Shown here: positions 29,536-39,339 of the stretch, one piece after another
Layout of the letters: every line of letters starts with the position of its first letter
How positions within the stretch are numbered: position 1 is the stretch's first letter
Assembly (NCBI RefSeq): GCF_015207035.1
Contig: NZ_JADEXQ010000007.1
Location: forward strand, 42,688-106,687
DNA length: 64,000 nucleotides
Source: Romeriopsis navalis LEGE 11480
GTDB lineage: Bacteria > Cyanobacteriota > Cyanobacteriia > Leptolyngbyales > Leptolyngbyaceae
Reading direction: 5' to 3'
Made by a program: the position numbers and the translations under genes
Notes under the pieces: model-generated
The model's input: only the letters and a program-made list of their open reading frames with translations
What the model was told of the DNA's origin: nothing
Database searches by the model: none

Positions 29536-30594
29536 ATGAAGGTATTAGTCACGGGTTCTAGTGGTTTGGTTGGGTCTGAGGCCGTTGCCTATTACGATCA
29601 ACAGGGCCATCAAGTTGTTGGTGTGGATAACAATATGCGAGCGGAGTTCTTCGGGACTCAAGGAGATACGCATTGGAATCGCCAACGTCTAGAACAAACG
29701 ATGCAGCAGTTTCAGCATTACGCGATCGATATTCGCGATCGTGAACAGCTGTTTGAACTGTTTCAAACGCACCAGTTTGATTTGATTATTCACTGTGCGG
29801 CTCAGCCTTCCCACGATAAAGCCTGCCAAATTCCCCTGTTGGATTTTGAGGTCAATGCTTTAGGGACAATCAACTTGCTGGAGGCAACGCGCCAATTTAC
29901 CCCCAAAGCCGTATTCATTCATATGAGTACGAATAAAGTCTATGGGGATGCGCCCAATGAAGTGCCGCGCGTCGAGCATGAAAAGCGTTATGACTACGCT
30001 AATCCAGAAGATTTTCATGGGATTGCGGAAACTTGTCGCATCGATCGTTGCTTACATTCGTTGTTTGGGGCATCGAAAGCTTCGGCGGATATTGTGGCGC
30101 AAGAATATGGTCGCTATTTCGGTATGAATGTCGGCATTTTCCGGGGTGGTTGTCTTACTGGCCCGTCGCACTCCGGGGTGGAACTGCATGGCTTCTTGTC
30201 TTACCTAGTCAAAGTTGCTTTGACGGGTCGGACTTACAAAGTCTTTGGTTACAAGGGCAAGCAAGTGCGCGATAATATCCACAGCTATGATGTCATCCAG
30301 GCGTTTGAGGCTTTCCGCCGTAATCCTCGTCCCGGCGAAGTCTATAACTTGGGTGGTGGTCGTGACAATAGTGTTTCGATTATGGAAGCGTTTGACCTGG
30401 TTGAATCAATTTCCGGTCGCAAGATTGATTGGGTGTATGTCGATGACAACCGCGTCGGCGATCATATCTGCTATATCTCTGACCTGCGCAAGTTGCAGTC
30501 GCATTTCCCGGATTGGTCAATTACGCGATCATTGCCGAGTATCTTTGAGGAAATGATCGAGGCTGAATCAGCTCGGTTAGCGGCGGCAGTTTAG
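29536..30594 (+). CDS. NAD-dependent NDP-sugar epimerase (CDP-paratose 2-epimerase-like)
   Basis: A 352-residue short-chain dehydrogenase/reductase with the Rossmann motif TGSSGLVGS and acidic Asp31 for NAD. The family residues Ser131-Thr132 (HMSTNKVYG) and Lys181 (GASK) are present, but the expected catalytic tyrosine is Phe177 (LFGASK). From memory, relatives of the CDP-paratose/CDP-tyvelose epimerase subgroup share this pattern, so it need not be inactive. It would supply an activated sugar to the polysaccharide. It opens the rightward exopolysaccharide block. Confidence 0.85.
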   Translation: MKVLVTGSSGLVGSEAVAYYDQQGHQVVGVDNNMRAEFFGTQGDTHWNRQRLEQTMQQFQHYAIDIRDREQLFELFQTHQFDLIIHCAAQPSHDKACQIPLLDFEVNALGTINLLEATRQFTPKAVFIHMSTNKVYGDAPNEVPRVEHEKRYDYANPEDFHGIAETCRIDRCLHSLFGASKASADIVAQEYGRYFGMNVGIFRGGCLTGPSHSGVELHGFLSYLVKVALTGRTYKVFGYKGKQVRDNIHSYDVIQAFEAFRRNPRPGEVYNLGGGRDNSVSIMEAFDLVESISGRKIDWVYVDDNRVGDHICYISDLRKLQSHFPDWSITRSLPSIFEEMIEAESARLAAAV

Positions 30595-30687
30595 TTGTTG
30601 AATGTGATAGTTCGTGAGAAGCTACCGTTTGAATCCCCCCGGTGGCTGGGTGCTTATAGGTTTGTGGGACGGCATGTTTAAAGATGA

Positions 30688-32028
30688 GTGAATATTATGT
30701 TGATGGCTCATGGTGCAGCAACCGATTTGACCGATGCCGATAGTCACGAGGCGGGGCAACGACGAATTATGCTGTTTGATTTGGATGTGCGGGGGCATCA
30801 TCCGGGTTACATTCAGCATCTGATTAGCTATTGGATTGAGCAGCAGTTAGTGGGGCATCTCGATATCTTGGTGACGCCGCAGTTTTTGCAGCAGCATCAC
30901 AATATTGTGGAATTGGCCGAGTCGGCCCCCCAGGGGAATGTCGAGTTTGTGGCGATTACGCCTGCCGAATCGGCAAAGTTATTTGCTAGCGAAGATCTCG
31001 AGCATTCCTTCAAAGGCCGAATTATGCGGGGATTGCAAGAGTGGCGCTTGCTGCGGCGCTATGCGGCAGAACGTAAGATTGATCATTGTTTTGTGATGTA
31101 TCTCGATACGTTGTTGCTGCGGCTGGCAATGTTGCCGAATTTGCATGGACGACTACGTTGTCCGCTCTCGACGATTTATTTCCGGCCGATTTTGCACTAC
31201 GGGAACTTCTCGACTTATCTCCCCGAGGGACGGGAAAATCTTTGGTATTGGCGCGATCGCTTCTGTTTGGCGCGGTTGCTCCAGATCCCGAATCTGGATA
31301 CGGTGTTTTGCCTTGATCCCTATGCGGTAGAGCATATTAATCAAGTGCATCAAACCCAGAAGATGGTGTATTTGCCGGACCCAGTGCAAATTTATCCGGT
31401 GGCGCCGACCCAGGTCGAAGATCTGCGATCGCAGTTGGGGATTGACCCGGAGCGTCAGGTGTTTTTGCTATTTGGGGCGTTATCGGAGCGTAAGGGTTTA
31501 TCGAAGGTGATGGCCGCGTTGGAAGAACTCTCGCCAAATCTGTCCCAACGTTTGACTTTACTTTTGGTTGGTCCGGTTGCCGCGGATGATCGGGCGAATC
31601 TCGATCGGCAAGTTGAGCGGGTGCAGCAAAATCGTTCGATTCAGATCATTCGACAGCATAGTTTTGTGACGGATGAGCAAATTCAGCCCTACTTCCAACT
31701 CGCGGATGTGATCCTGGCCCCCTACCAGCGGCATATTGGCATGAGTGCGATTTTGGTTCGCGCCGCGGCTGCGCAAACGCCGGTCTTGTCATCTGATTTT
31801 GGGTTGATGGGTGAGATTACTCGCCGCCATCGTCTGGGGTTGGCGGTGGATGCGAGTCAGCCAGCGGCGATCGCCCAAGGCATGACGCAGCTGTTAGCCA
31901 AAGATCCGCGATCCTTTGTGGATGTGGCGTTGATGCAGCAGTTTGCGGCCCAGAATAATGCCACGAATTTTGCCAGTCACATATTTGAAAGTCTTGCCGT
32001 TCGTTCCGCGAATCATGCGGTGCTTTGA
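30688..32028 (+). CDS. Glycosyltransferase family 4-like
   Basis: A 446-residue GT-B enzyme whose N-terminus reads RRIMLFDLDVRGHHPGYIQHL. The C-terminal domain contains VFLLFGALSERKGLSKVM and VILAPYQRHIGMSAILVRAAAAQTPVLSSDFG, a GT4-like donor site. It probably adds a sugar to the repeat unit. It lies between the epimerase and the WecG/TagA gene, only seven bases upstream of the latter, so they are likely one operon. Confidence 0.85.
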   Translation: MNIMLMAHGAATDLTDADSHEAGQRRIMLFDLDVRGHHPGYIQHLISYWIEQQLVGHLDILVTPQFLQQHHNIVELAESAPQGNVEFVAITPAESAKLFASEDLEHSFKGRIMRGLQEWRLLRRYAAERKIDHCFVMYLDTLLLRLAMLPNLHGRLRCPLSTIYFRPILHYGNFSTYLPEGRENLWYWRDRFCLARLLQIPNLDTVFCLDPYAVEHINQVHQTQKMVYLPDPVQIYPVAPTQVEDLRSQLGIDPERQVFLLFGALSERKGLSKVMAALEELSPNLSQRLTLLLVGPVAADDRANLDRQVERVQQNRSIQIIRQHSFVTDEQIQPYFQLADVILAPYQRHIGMSAILVRAAAAQTPVLSSDFGLMGEITRRHRLGLAVDASQPAAIAQGMTQLLAKDPRSFVDVALMQQFAAQNNATNFASHIFESLAVRSANHAVL

Positions 32029-32034
32029 GGAGTC

Positions 32035-32850
32035 ATGTTGGAATCATCTGTAAATCCCCCACTTTCGACGGGGGAGTTGCCGCAGTTTAAGGAAGTGGTG
32101 TTGATGGACACGCGGTTTCATCAACTCACGGTGCAGCAACTGATTGACTATGTGACGCGGGCCGCAAAATTGCCGCAGAAGACGGTTGTGGGTCACGTGA
32201 ATATTCGTGGAATGAATTTTGCGGCGGGGATTCCGTGGTATCGCCAGTTTTTGAATCGCGCCGATCTCGTATTTTGTGATGGATTTGGCGTGTTGCTTGG
32301 GGCAAAGCTCAAGGGTTATAAGCTGTGTAACTGTCATCGCATGACTTGTCCTGACTATATTGAAGATCTGGCATTGGCCTGTGAGCAGCAGCAGGTTTCG
32401 CTATTTTTGCTGGCGGGGCAACCCGGAATTACGGATCAGGCGATCGCGAAATTAACGACGATCGCGCCGAATTTGCAGGTGGCTGGACACCACGGGCATT
32501 TTGCCAAAACGGGCGCTGAAAATGCCGCAGTGGTTGAGCAGATTAATCAGTTCAATCCGGATGTGCTGTACATCGGATTTGGCATGCCGTTACAGGAGCG
32601 CTGGATCAAGGAAAATTATGATCAGGTGAATACGCGCGTGTTTTTGCCTTTGGGCGCTTGCCTTGATTTTTATACGGGATCGGTGGCCCGTGGCCCGCAG
32701 TGGATGACAAATTTTGGGTTGGAATGGCTGAGTCGATTGGTCGTGGAGCCGAAGCGCTTGTGGCGACGTTACCTGATTGGGAATCCACTATTTTACAGTC
32801 GAGTATTAGTCGATGTGGTGCGACATCGTTTAGGTCGATCGCGGCGTTAA
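32035..32850 (+). CDS. WecG/TagA/CpsF family glycosyltransferase (GT26)
   Basis: A 271-residue protein with the family landmarks GHVNIRGMNFA, CDGFGVLLGAKL, CHRMTCPDYIE, DVLYIGFGMPLQERWI and GACLDFYTGSVARGPQWM. Members transfer ManNAcA, ManNAc or another sugar to a lipid-linked acceptor at the cytoplasmic membrane. It completes the rightward block and is convergent with the metalloprotease gene. Confidence 0.92.
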   Translation: MLESSVNPPLSTGELPQFKEVVLMDTRFHQLTVQQLIDYVTRAAKLPQKTVVGHVNIRGMNFAAGIPWYRQFLNRADLVFCDGFGVLLGAKLKGYKLCNCHRMTCPDYIEDLALACEQQQVSLFLLAGQPGITDQAIAKLTTIAPNLQVAGHHGHFAKTGAENAAVVEQINQFNPDVLYIGFGMPLQERWIKENYDQVNTRVFLPLGACLDFYTGSVARGPQWMTNFGLEWLSRLVVEPKRLWRRYLIGNPLFYSRVLVDVVRHRLGRSRR

Positions 32851-32903
32851 TTAATGGCCGTTAATTCTGGTCTGGGATGATTGGGGCCGAGTTGATTCAA
32901 CGG

Positions 32904-33659
32904 TCAATGCGATCGCGCGGGTTTTTCGGCCGTAATTAATTTGCCGCCCAATCGGGTGGACTGCTGGTATACCTGCCGCAAGGTGCGGATGTCCCGCGGC
33001 GTGATGCCGACGGTCTGTGCGACCTGGGAGAAATACATCACATCCGTGGGTCGATCGCTATGTCCCCAAATGCCTAAAGCATGGCCCATTTCATGTCTGG
33101 CCGTGGTGATCAGGACGCCATCGGCTTGATTTGGACTCAAGTAAATCGTCATCCGGTGGCGTAAGTATTGATCTGGATCAACGAAGAAGTCAAAGCGGGT
33201 CTCGGCGGCCCGAATGCGCAGGAGTTTGCCGTTTTGATCGCGGCGAATCGGCACAGTTGATCGCCGCACAATGATATTCGCGCGCTCAAGGTTATCTGTT
33301 TCAACCAATGGCAAATAGGCATGCCACTCACTGATTGCTTGTCGCACTGCCTTGAGCCAGATCGCCTCGCGGGGGGCGCGGGAATCGGCTAAGTCGATCG
33401 CCACCGTGATGGGAAACTGCGACCAGCGCAAACTGCCAACCGGTGTTTGCCGGAGCTGATCGCCATAATTTGCACCTGGCGCGACCTTGGCTAAGGACGG
33501 GGGTAATGGATAGACTTGCAAGTCGGGCAACTGCTGTGCTTGGCTTGACCCGGCTAATCCAAATACCAATAGCCATCCCAGACAAAACAAAATCACCAAT
33601 CGTCGGTAGCGCTGCGATCGGTGATTTATGGGTTTGAGGGAGAATTGCTGGCGTCGCAT
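32904..33659 (-). CDS. Secreted matrixin-like zinc metalloprotease
   Basis: A 251-residue protein with an N-terminal signal peptide (LVILFCLGWLLVFGLAGSSQA) and the extended metzincin zinc motif HEMGHALGIWGH. A Met-turn-like DVMYF follows about a dozen residues later, as in matrixins. It is likely exported to the periplasm or exterior. Substrates are unknown. Convergent with the exopolysaccharide block, and upstream of it on the same strand is secG, with only 15 bases between them. Confidence 0.85.
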   Translation of the reverse strand: MRRQQFSLKPINHRSQRYRRLVILFCLGWLLVFGLAGSSQAQQLPDLQVYPLPPSLAKVAPGANYGDQLRQTPVGSLRWSQFPITVAIDLADSRAPREAIWLKAVRQAISEWHAYLPLVETDNLERANIIVRRSTVPIRRDQNGKLLRIRAAETRFDFFVDPDQYLRHRMTIYLSPNQADGVLITTARHEMGHALGIWGHSDRPTDVMYFSQVAQTVGITPRDIRTLRQVYQQSTRLGGKLITAEKPARSH

Positions 33660-33674
33660 TGACGATCGTCTGGC

Positions 33675-33905
33675 TTACTTAACCCAACCGGCACTCAATA
33701 CTGTCGTCAAGGCAATAAACATAGTCACCAAGACCCAAGTCGTTTGGTTGAGTGTTTTTTCCGCACTCTTACTGCTCGTAAATAATTGAGCTTGGCCACC
33801 CAAACCACCTAAGCCGTCACCCTTGGGACTGTGCAGGAGAACCAGCACGACCAAAGACACGCAAGAAAAAGTCCAAAGTGCTTTAACTAGAAAATATGGA
33901 GTCAT
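33675..33905 (-). CDS. secG: Preprotein translocase subunit SecG
   Basis: SecG is the small third component of the SecYEG channel. The 76-residue protein has two hydrophobic helices (ALWTFSCVSLVVLVLLHSP and TTWVLVTMFIALTTVLSAG) and the hallmark loop GDGLGGLGGQAQLFTSSKSAEKTLNQ between them. The start ATG 33905 (MTPYFLVK) is preferred over 33923. Confidence 0.95.
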   Translation of the reverse strand: MTPYFLVKALWTFSCVSLVVLVLLHSPKGDGLGGLGGQAQLFTSSKSAEKTLNQTTWVLVTMFIALTTVLSAGWVK

Positions 33906-34181
33906 GCGGCAATCGTTCCTCAAACAAAAAGTGTGACCGTCATTGGCGTTCGCAAAACTTCAGCCATCGCTGTAATTGATGCCGGAGTAGCGCAAGCAGC
34001 CAGAATTGACTTTACCCAGTTTACTCTAAGCCCGATCGACTGGGAAACTGAACTAACCGGTGAAGTTTCGCCGGCGATGTCGATCAGGGAATCGTGCCTG
34101 AAAATTGGTATTGCTCGGGCAATGGTGTTGTCGTACTTGCCACATCGCCCGATGTTTGGCTCTGAGAGAGTCAGTCCACCA

Positions 34182-35780
34182 CTAGCGGCCAATTTTCACG
34201 GGTGTGCGATTCGCTTTCGCATCATATTCGGCTGTGACAATCAGTGATTCCCCGGTCATTTCGGCGGGCTGATTGATCCTGAGAATTTCCAAAATCGTCG
34301 GTGCAATATCCGCCAAACAACCGTTAGCCCGCAGTTGGACTTCGGTGCCATGACCCGGAATTTTCGCGCCTTCGCCTTCGACCAAAATTAACGGCACTTC
34401 ATTGGTGGTATGGGCCGTCCAGGGATTGCCATTCTCATCCCACATTTGCTCGGCATTGCCATGATCCGCCGTAATCAGCGCCGTGCCCCCGGCTTGGGAA
34501 ATTCCCTCCAGTAATTGGCCCACACATTTATCCACCGTTTCCAAGGCGGTCACGGTCGCGTCGATATTCCCGGTATGGCCGACCATATCAGGATTTGCGT
34601 AGTTCATCACGATGAGTGAATACTCACGTTTGCGGATCGCTTTGAGCGCGGCCTTGGTGACCGCCATCGCCGACATGGCCGGACTTTCATCATAGGTTGC
34701 GACCATGGGGCTATTGACCAGCTCACGATCCTCACCGGGAAATACGTCCTCTAGTCCCCCATTGAAGAAGTAAGTGACATGGGCATATTTCTCGGTCTCC
34801 GCTGTCCGGAACTGCTTCAATCCTTTTTTAGAAATGACTTCGCCCAAAATATTGTCGAGTTTTTGTGGCTCGAATGCGACCTTCACCGGTAGCGAACCGT
34901 CGTACTGCGTGAAGGTGACAAATTCCAAGGGCTGAATTGCATCGCATTCAAACCCATCAAATTTGGGATCGACAAATGCTTGCGTTAATTGCCGTGCGCG
35001 ATCGGGGCGGAAGTTGAAGAAAATCACACCGTCGCCAGCGGCGACCACGCCGGGTGCTAAGCGTACCGGTTGAACAAACTCATCGCTTTTGCCATCAGCA
35101 TAGGTCGCTTGCAGTACTTCAGTGGCGGATTTGTCTGATGTGATGGCATCTTGCGTCATCACGTCATAAGCGGTTTTGACCCGATCCCAACGGCGATCGC
35201 GGTCCATGGCATAGTAGCGTCCACTGACCGTGACAATCCGGCCGATGCCGACCCGATTGATATGCTCTTGCACCCGTTCAATATATTTCACGCCGTTTTG
35301 CGGTGACGTATCGCGGCCATCCGTGATCAAGTGCAGGCAGACTTCTCCAATGCCTTGCAACTTGGCTAGGTCAATTAAGCCGATGAGATGGTCAATATGC
35401 GAATGGACGCCGCCATCGGAGCAGAGGCCCACGAGATGCAACTTCGAGCCCCGCTCATGGACAGTCTGGCAAATCTCGACCAAGCGGGCATTGCGAAATA
35501 ACGAATTATCTTCTACGGCATCGGAGATGCGCACTAATTCCTGCGGTACGACCCGGCCGGCGCCCAAGTTTAAGTGCCCTACCTCGGAATTTCCCATTTG
35601 CCCGTCGGGCAGACCCACATCGCGTCCGGATGTCTTAATTTTAGTGTTGGGATACACTTGCTTCAGGCTATTCATAATTGGCAGATTAGCTGCAGCAACC
35701 GCATTCCCATCAGTTTCCTCGCGCTCTCCCCAGCCGTCGAGGATAATCAGTACCACAGGTGAAATCGGCATCTGTGCCAT
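34182..35780 (-). CDS. gpmI: 2,3-bisphosphoglycerate-independent phosphoglycerate mutase
   Basis: This manganese-dependent enzyme interconverts 3- and 2-phosphoglycerate. In 532 residues it has the N-terminal metal motif ILDGWGERE and the phospho-serine Ser65 in GQMGNSEVGHLNLGAGR. The substrate residues are in GRYYAMDRDRRWDR, and the C-terminal metal ligands are in ADHGNAEQMWDE and AHTTNEVP. ATG 35780 (MAQMPISPVVLIILDGWG) is chosen over 35837. It is divergent from ktrB. Confidence 0.95.
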   Translation of the reverse strand: MAQMPISPVVLIILDGWGEREETDGNAVAAANLPIMNSLKQVYPNTKIKTSGRDVGLPDGQMGNSEVGHLNLGAGRVVPQELVRISDAVEDNSLFRNARLVEICQTVHERGSKLHLVGLCSDGGVHSHIDHLIGLIDLAKLQGIGEVCLHLITDGRDTSPQNGVKYIERVQEHINRVGIGRIVTVSGRYYAMDRDRRWDRVKTAYDVMTQDAITSDKSATEVLQATYADGKSDEFVQPVRLAPGVVAAGDGVIFFNFRPDRARQLTQAFVDPKFDGFECDAIQPLEFVTFTQYDGSLPVKVAFEPQKLDNILGEVISKKGLKQFRTAETEKYAHVTYFFNGGLEDVFPGEDRELVNSPMVATYDESPAMSAMAVTKAALKAIRKREYSLIVMNYANPDMVGHTGNIDATVTALETVDKCVGQLLEGISQAGGTALITADHGNAEQMWDENGNPWTAHTTNEVPLILVEGEGAKIPGHGTEVQLRANGCLADIAPTILEILRINQPAEMTGESLIVTAEYDAKANRTPVKIGR

Positions 35781-35895
35781 ACGATACGCCTTCTGATTGA
35801 TGTTCCAAGCCAAATATACCACCCGAACCCATATCAACCGATCACCCCGAGTCTAAAAAATTTAAGATTTCCGTTACATAGTTGGTGTGAGGATT

Positions 35896-35942
35896 CGCCA
35901 AAGCTCTTAGGCAAAAGGCTTTGGCGTGATCCCAGTTTTTTT
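35896..35942 (+). terminator. Terminator-like hairpin in the gpmI-ktrB gap
   Basis: CGCCAAAGC (35896-35904) pairs perfectly with GCTTTGGCG (35918-35926) around a 13-base loop. A run of Ts (35936-35942) follows after nine bases. It lies just before the first possible ktrB ATG (35949) and could be an attenuator, or could indicate that translation starts downstream at 36039. Confidence 0.5.
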
Positions 35943-35948
35943 AGAAAG

Positions 35949-37481
35949 ATGCGCGGTCTACAGTCTTTTCGGGTAGGCTCAGAAGAGTTGAATCCACTTC
36001 TGCTGGATCGCCACGTTTCTGCTAGCTCACCGAAATCTATGACCGTTTCTCGGACAATTTGCCTCGGGTTTCTTGCCGTCATCTTGGTGGGAACGTTGTT
36101 GTTTACTTCACCGCTGACGATCGCCAATGCGACCAGCGATGGGGCGACGGCCCAGATGATTGAGGCTTCGGGTGATTTTCTGACTTCCTTGCGAATCGCC
36201 CTCTATACCGGGACCTCCGCCGTCTGTGTGACGGGGTTGTCACTGGTGGATGTGGGCAAGTATTTTAATTTGTTTGGGCAAATTATCCTGATCTTGCTTG
36301 TGCAGATTGGGGGATTGGGCTACATGACGGCCACCACCGTGATCCTATTAGTGCTGCGCCGGCGCCTGAACCTGCGCGATAAAGTCGCGATCCAGCAGTC
36401 GTTAGATGCGACGGGATTGTCGGGCCTGTCGAATATTGTCCGATCGATTATTGCCACCACCTTGTTTTTCGAAATCACGGGGGCGATTTTCTTGTTTGGA
36501 TTTTTCCTTGATCCGACGAATTTGCCGGCAGATGTCTCGAAGCTGCCGACTTTTATTCAAAATGGTGACTATACACCGCTGAAAGCGCTGTGGTTAGCGG
36601 TATTTCATAGTGTCAGCGCCTTTAACAACGCGGGCTTCAGTCTGTTTGCCGATAATTTGGGCAGTTTTACGCGATCGGGGCCAATTAGTTTGATCGTCAC
36701 GCTGCTGTTTGTGTTTGGCGGCATTGGCTATCAGGCGATCATGGAGATGTTTATGTGGCTGAAGCATCATCTGTCGCAGCAGCCCGGTCGGTTTGCTTTT
36801 TCGCTCAATTTCAAAGTGGCGATGATGACAATGTTGGGGCTACTCAGCTTCGGTACGTTAGGGTTTTTGTTGATTGAATCGCAGAATCCCGCGACGATGT
36901 TGCCGCTGAATGGCGGGGAGCGCTTAGTCGCCGCTTGGTTTCAGTCGGCAACGACCCGGACGGCGGGATTTAACACGATCGACATTGGTAATATGACCAC
37001 CACGGGCTTGTTCTTCACCCTCATGATGATGTTTATCGGGGCGAATCCAGGGAGTACGGGCGGTGGCATCAAAACCACCACGTTTTATGTGTTGTTGAAA
37101 ACGACCTTGGCGGTATTAAAAGGCGAGGAACGGGTGCTGTCCTATCAACGTCGGATTCCGCCCGGGCTGATTTTTAAGGCGATCGCGGTGGTTGTGGGAT
37201 CAGGCTTAATGGTCTTGCTCTCAACGGTGTTGCTGACGCTGACAGACGCAAAATTGGCCCAAGGTAATTTTGTCGGTGTTTTCTTTGAAGTGGTTTCAGC
37301 GTTTGCCACCGTGGGGTTATCGCAGATCGGTTCCTCCACATTTTCGCCCGCTGGGCAATTTGTGATTATCTGGACAATGTATGTTGGCCGGGTGGGCGTC
37401 TTGATGTTGATGGGGGCGATTTTGGGCGATCCCAAACCGAGCTTTGTCAAATATCCCGAAGAGAATATGTTGGTGGGCTAG
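35949..37481 (+). CDS. ktrB: Potassium transporter channel subunit KtrB
   Basis: KtrB is the membrane part of the Ktr sodium-dependent potassium uptake system. The 510-residue protein shows four repeated pore motifs of the Trk/Ktr/HKT superfamily (for example TGTSAVCVTGLSLVD, FHSVSAFNNAGFS, FQSATTRTAGFNTID, FEVVSAFATVGLS), each with the selectivity-filter glycine. The start at 35949 gives an extra N-terminal tail of 30 residues; ATG 36039 (MTVSRTICLGF) is an alternative. The regulatory subunit gene follows by about 75 bases. Confidence 0.93.
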   Translation: MRGLQSFRVGSEELNPLLLDRHVSASSPKSMTVSRTICLGFLAVILVGTLLFTSPLTIANATSDGATAQMIEASGDFLTSLRIALYTGTSAVCVTGLSLVDVGKYFNLFGQIILILLVQIGGLGYMTATTVILLVLRRRLNLRDKVAIQQSLDATGLSGLSNIVRSIIATTLFFEITGAIFLFGFFLDPTNLPADVSKLPTFIQNGDYTPLKALWLAVFHSVSAFNNAGFSLFADNLGSFTRSGPISLIVTLLFVFGGIGYQAIMEMFMWLKHHLSQQPGRFAFSLNFKVAMMTMLGLLSFGTLGFLLIESQNPATMLPLNGGERLVAAWFQSATTRTAGFNTIDIGNMTTTGLFFTLMMMFIGANPGSTGGGIKTTTFYVLLKTTLAVLKGEERVLSYQRRIPPGLIFKAIAVVVGSGLMVLLSTVLLTLTDAKLAQGNFVGVFFEVVSAFATVGLSQIGSSTFSPAGQFVIIWTMYVGRVGVLMLMGAILGDPKPSFVKYPEENMLVG

Positions 37482-37556
37482 AGCCTTGTGTTAGCGGGCT
37501 AGTGCGTAATTTATCCTCCGGGATGCTGTTTCAATCTTTGTTATGAGGTAGGGGAC

Positions 37557-38258
37557 GTGGATCTTTCTTCTTTAGGCTTTTTCAGTAGTTTGAAATCGGG
37601 ACGGCAGATTAAGCAGTTTGCTGTCGTTGGCCTCGGGCGCTTTGGCCGTGCCGTCTGTGAAACATTGCACAATCAAGGGTATGACGTCCTGGGGATTGAC
37701 TCCGATGAAGAACGGGTTTCTCAGGCTCTGAACGATCAGATTGTGGGCCATGCGCGGGCGATCGACTCAACCAATCCCTGTGCCCTGGAAGAAGCCGGTT
37801 TATTCGAGCAAGATACGGTAATTGTGGCGATCGGCAACTATATCCAAGAAAGCATCATTACCACCCTCAATCTGAAAGAGGGAGGCGTGCCGCATTTAGT
37901 CGCTAAGGCATCTTCGGAAACCCACTCGAAGCTATTGAAGAAAGTCGGTGCTGATCATGTTGTCTTTCCCGAACATGACGGCGGTTGCAGTTTGGCCCGC
38001 TCCCTGACCAAGCCCGGCTTGCTAGAACGGTTTGAGCTAGACCCGGAGCACAGTATTGTCGAAGTGATTGTGCCCGAGAGTTTTGATGGCAAAACCATCA
38101 TGGATCTGCAAATGCGATCGCGCTACGGGGTGAACCTGATTGCGCATAGCAAGGATGGCAAATTTATTGTCAATCCTGACCCCATGACAGCCTTGCAGCA
38201 AGGTACGGCGATTGTCGTTGTGGGAGCGAACTGTGATATTGAGAAATTACCGATCTAG
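37557..38258 (+). CDS. ktrA: Potassium uptake regulatory subunit KtrA
   Basis: A 233-residue cytoplasmic protein with an RCK_N nucleotide-binding domain (VVGLGRFGRAVCETL, then acidic DSDEE) and a C-terminal RCK_C domain (VIVPESFDGKTI...LIAHSKDG). It forms a ring that gates KtrB in response to bound nucleotide. Translation starts at GTG 37557, preceded by a purine-rich GAGGTAGGGG. It forms an operon with ktrB. The third cyanobacterial component, KtrE, is not in the window. Confidence 0.93.
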   Translation: MDLSSLGFFSSLKSGRQIKQFAVVGLGRFGRAVCETLHNQGYDVLGIDSDEERVSQALNDQIVGHARAIDSTNPCALEEAGLFEQDTVIVAIGNYIQESIITTLNLKEGGVPHLVAKASSETHSKLLKKVGADHVVFPEHDGGCSLARSLTKPGLLERFELDPEHSIVEVIVPESFDGKTIMDLQMRSRYGVNLIAHSKDGKFIVNPDPMTALQQGTAIVVVGANCDIEKLPI

Positions 38259-38259
38259 T

Positions 38260-38300
38260 GGTGATCGCTTTCGCTACTTGGGGTGATTGCTTTCGCTACT
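38260..38300. repeat. Near-perfect 19-base tandem duplication
   Basis: Positions 38260-38278 and 38282-38300 differ by one base, a 22-base repeat period. They lie in the convergent gap between ktrA and the LOG-family gene. The function is unknown; it may be a simple duplication. Confidence 0.85.
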
Positions 38301-38329
38301 GGAAGGCAGAACTCCGGTTGGCGGGACGG

Positions 38330-39022
38330 CTAGATTTTGCAGGTGGTGTTCCATTCGGCTTGCCCTTGGCGAATATGCGCGATCGCCTCATCCATGGTGG
38401 CAACGCAGATCGGGATTTGCATATCGGCCGGGCTGGCCAGTTGTGGTGTGGCTTGTTCGACCATGGATTGTTTGGCCCAGGTCACGAGGTCGCCCCACAT
38501 ATCACCGACCAAAATGAGCGGCACGTTGTCGAGCTTTCGCACCTGTAATAGCTGCCAAATCATCATGGTTTCGAGGGTTGTGCCAATGCCGCCGGGTACG
38601 ACAATAAACGCCTGGGACAGCAGGACAAACTGATGTAGCCGTGAAAAAAAGGTTTCGTGGGTATACAGCTGTTCTACAAAGGGATTGGTGGATTGTTCAA
38701 AGTCGAGGGCAATGCGGACTCCGATCGACTGTTGTTGGTCGGTTGGATCGCCGAGGACGCTGCCTTCATTGGCGGCTTGCATCAGACCGGGGCCACCGCC
38801 GGTAATAATGTCGCACCCCATTGTGGTTAAGGTTTGAGCGAGATTTTTAACATCGATATAGAGCGCATCGGTGGGCTGGAGGCGGGCGGAGCCAAAGATG
38901 CTGACCCGATAGCGATCACATTGGGGTGGGGGAATCTGACTGAGTCGATTGATGACACCCCACAATTCCATCAGTGCGGTTTGAATATGGTCAAAAGTCG
39001 GTTCGGGAGTCGGTGAGAGCAT
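38330..39022 (-). CDS. LOG family protein (cytokinin riboside 5'-monophosphate phosphoribohydrolase-like)
   Basis: The 230-residue protein has both LOG signatures, GGGPGLMQAANEGS and PGGIGTTLE. Family members, often mislabelled lysine decarboxylases, hydrolyse nucleotide 5'-monophosphates, releasing a base such as a cytokinin. The physiological substrate in cyanobacteria is uncertain. It is divergent from eboA with a 317-base gap. Confidence 0.9.
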   Translation of the reverse strand: MLSPTPEPTFDHIQTALMELWGVINRLSQIPPPQCDRYRVSIFGSARLQPTDALYIDVKNLAQTLTTMGCDIITGGGPGLMQAANEGSVLGDPTDQQQSIGVRIALDFEQSTNPFVEQLYTHETFFSRLHQFVLLSQAFIVVPGGIGTTLETMMIWQLLQVRKLDNVPLILVGDMWGDLVTWAKQSMVEQATPQLASPADMQIPICVATMDEAIAHIRQGQAEWNTTCKI

Positions 39023-39339
39023 GGCGTAACGTCGATGCAGAGGTGCCTTTTCATCAAACTCGATTCCGCTGGGACGGAATGAATTTGTGACGAGGTTGTG
39101 ATGAATTGCACGGTTCCTTAAAGTCTCTTGATGCCCGTGGTTGAGGGTGGAGAATTTATTTTGTCAACAGAGTTTAGAGGAACTTTATCAAGTCACCGAA
39201 AACATGAGGCGCTGCTTGATGACTTGACTTGATCGATCGATTAGGATCGGCCTAAAAGTAGACAGATAATCGCAGCTTGCCTGGATTCCGGGCGATGCAT
39301 GATTGTCTGTTCTGGCTATATATCTGAATTGTTATACGT
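39023..39339. other. Intergenic region upstream of eboA, no gene seen
   Basis: About 317 bases between divergent genes. It should carry the ebo promoter. No NtcA-type box (GTA-N8-TAC) is present, unlike the neighbouring Nit1 locus. Confidence 0.45.

Noticed and set aside
35230..35796. 188-codon plus-strand frame opposite gpmI
   Set aside because: Shadow of gpmI, whose active-site motifs are intact.
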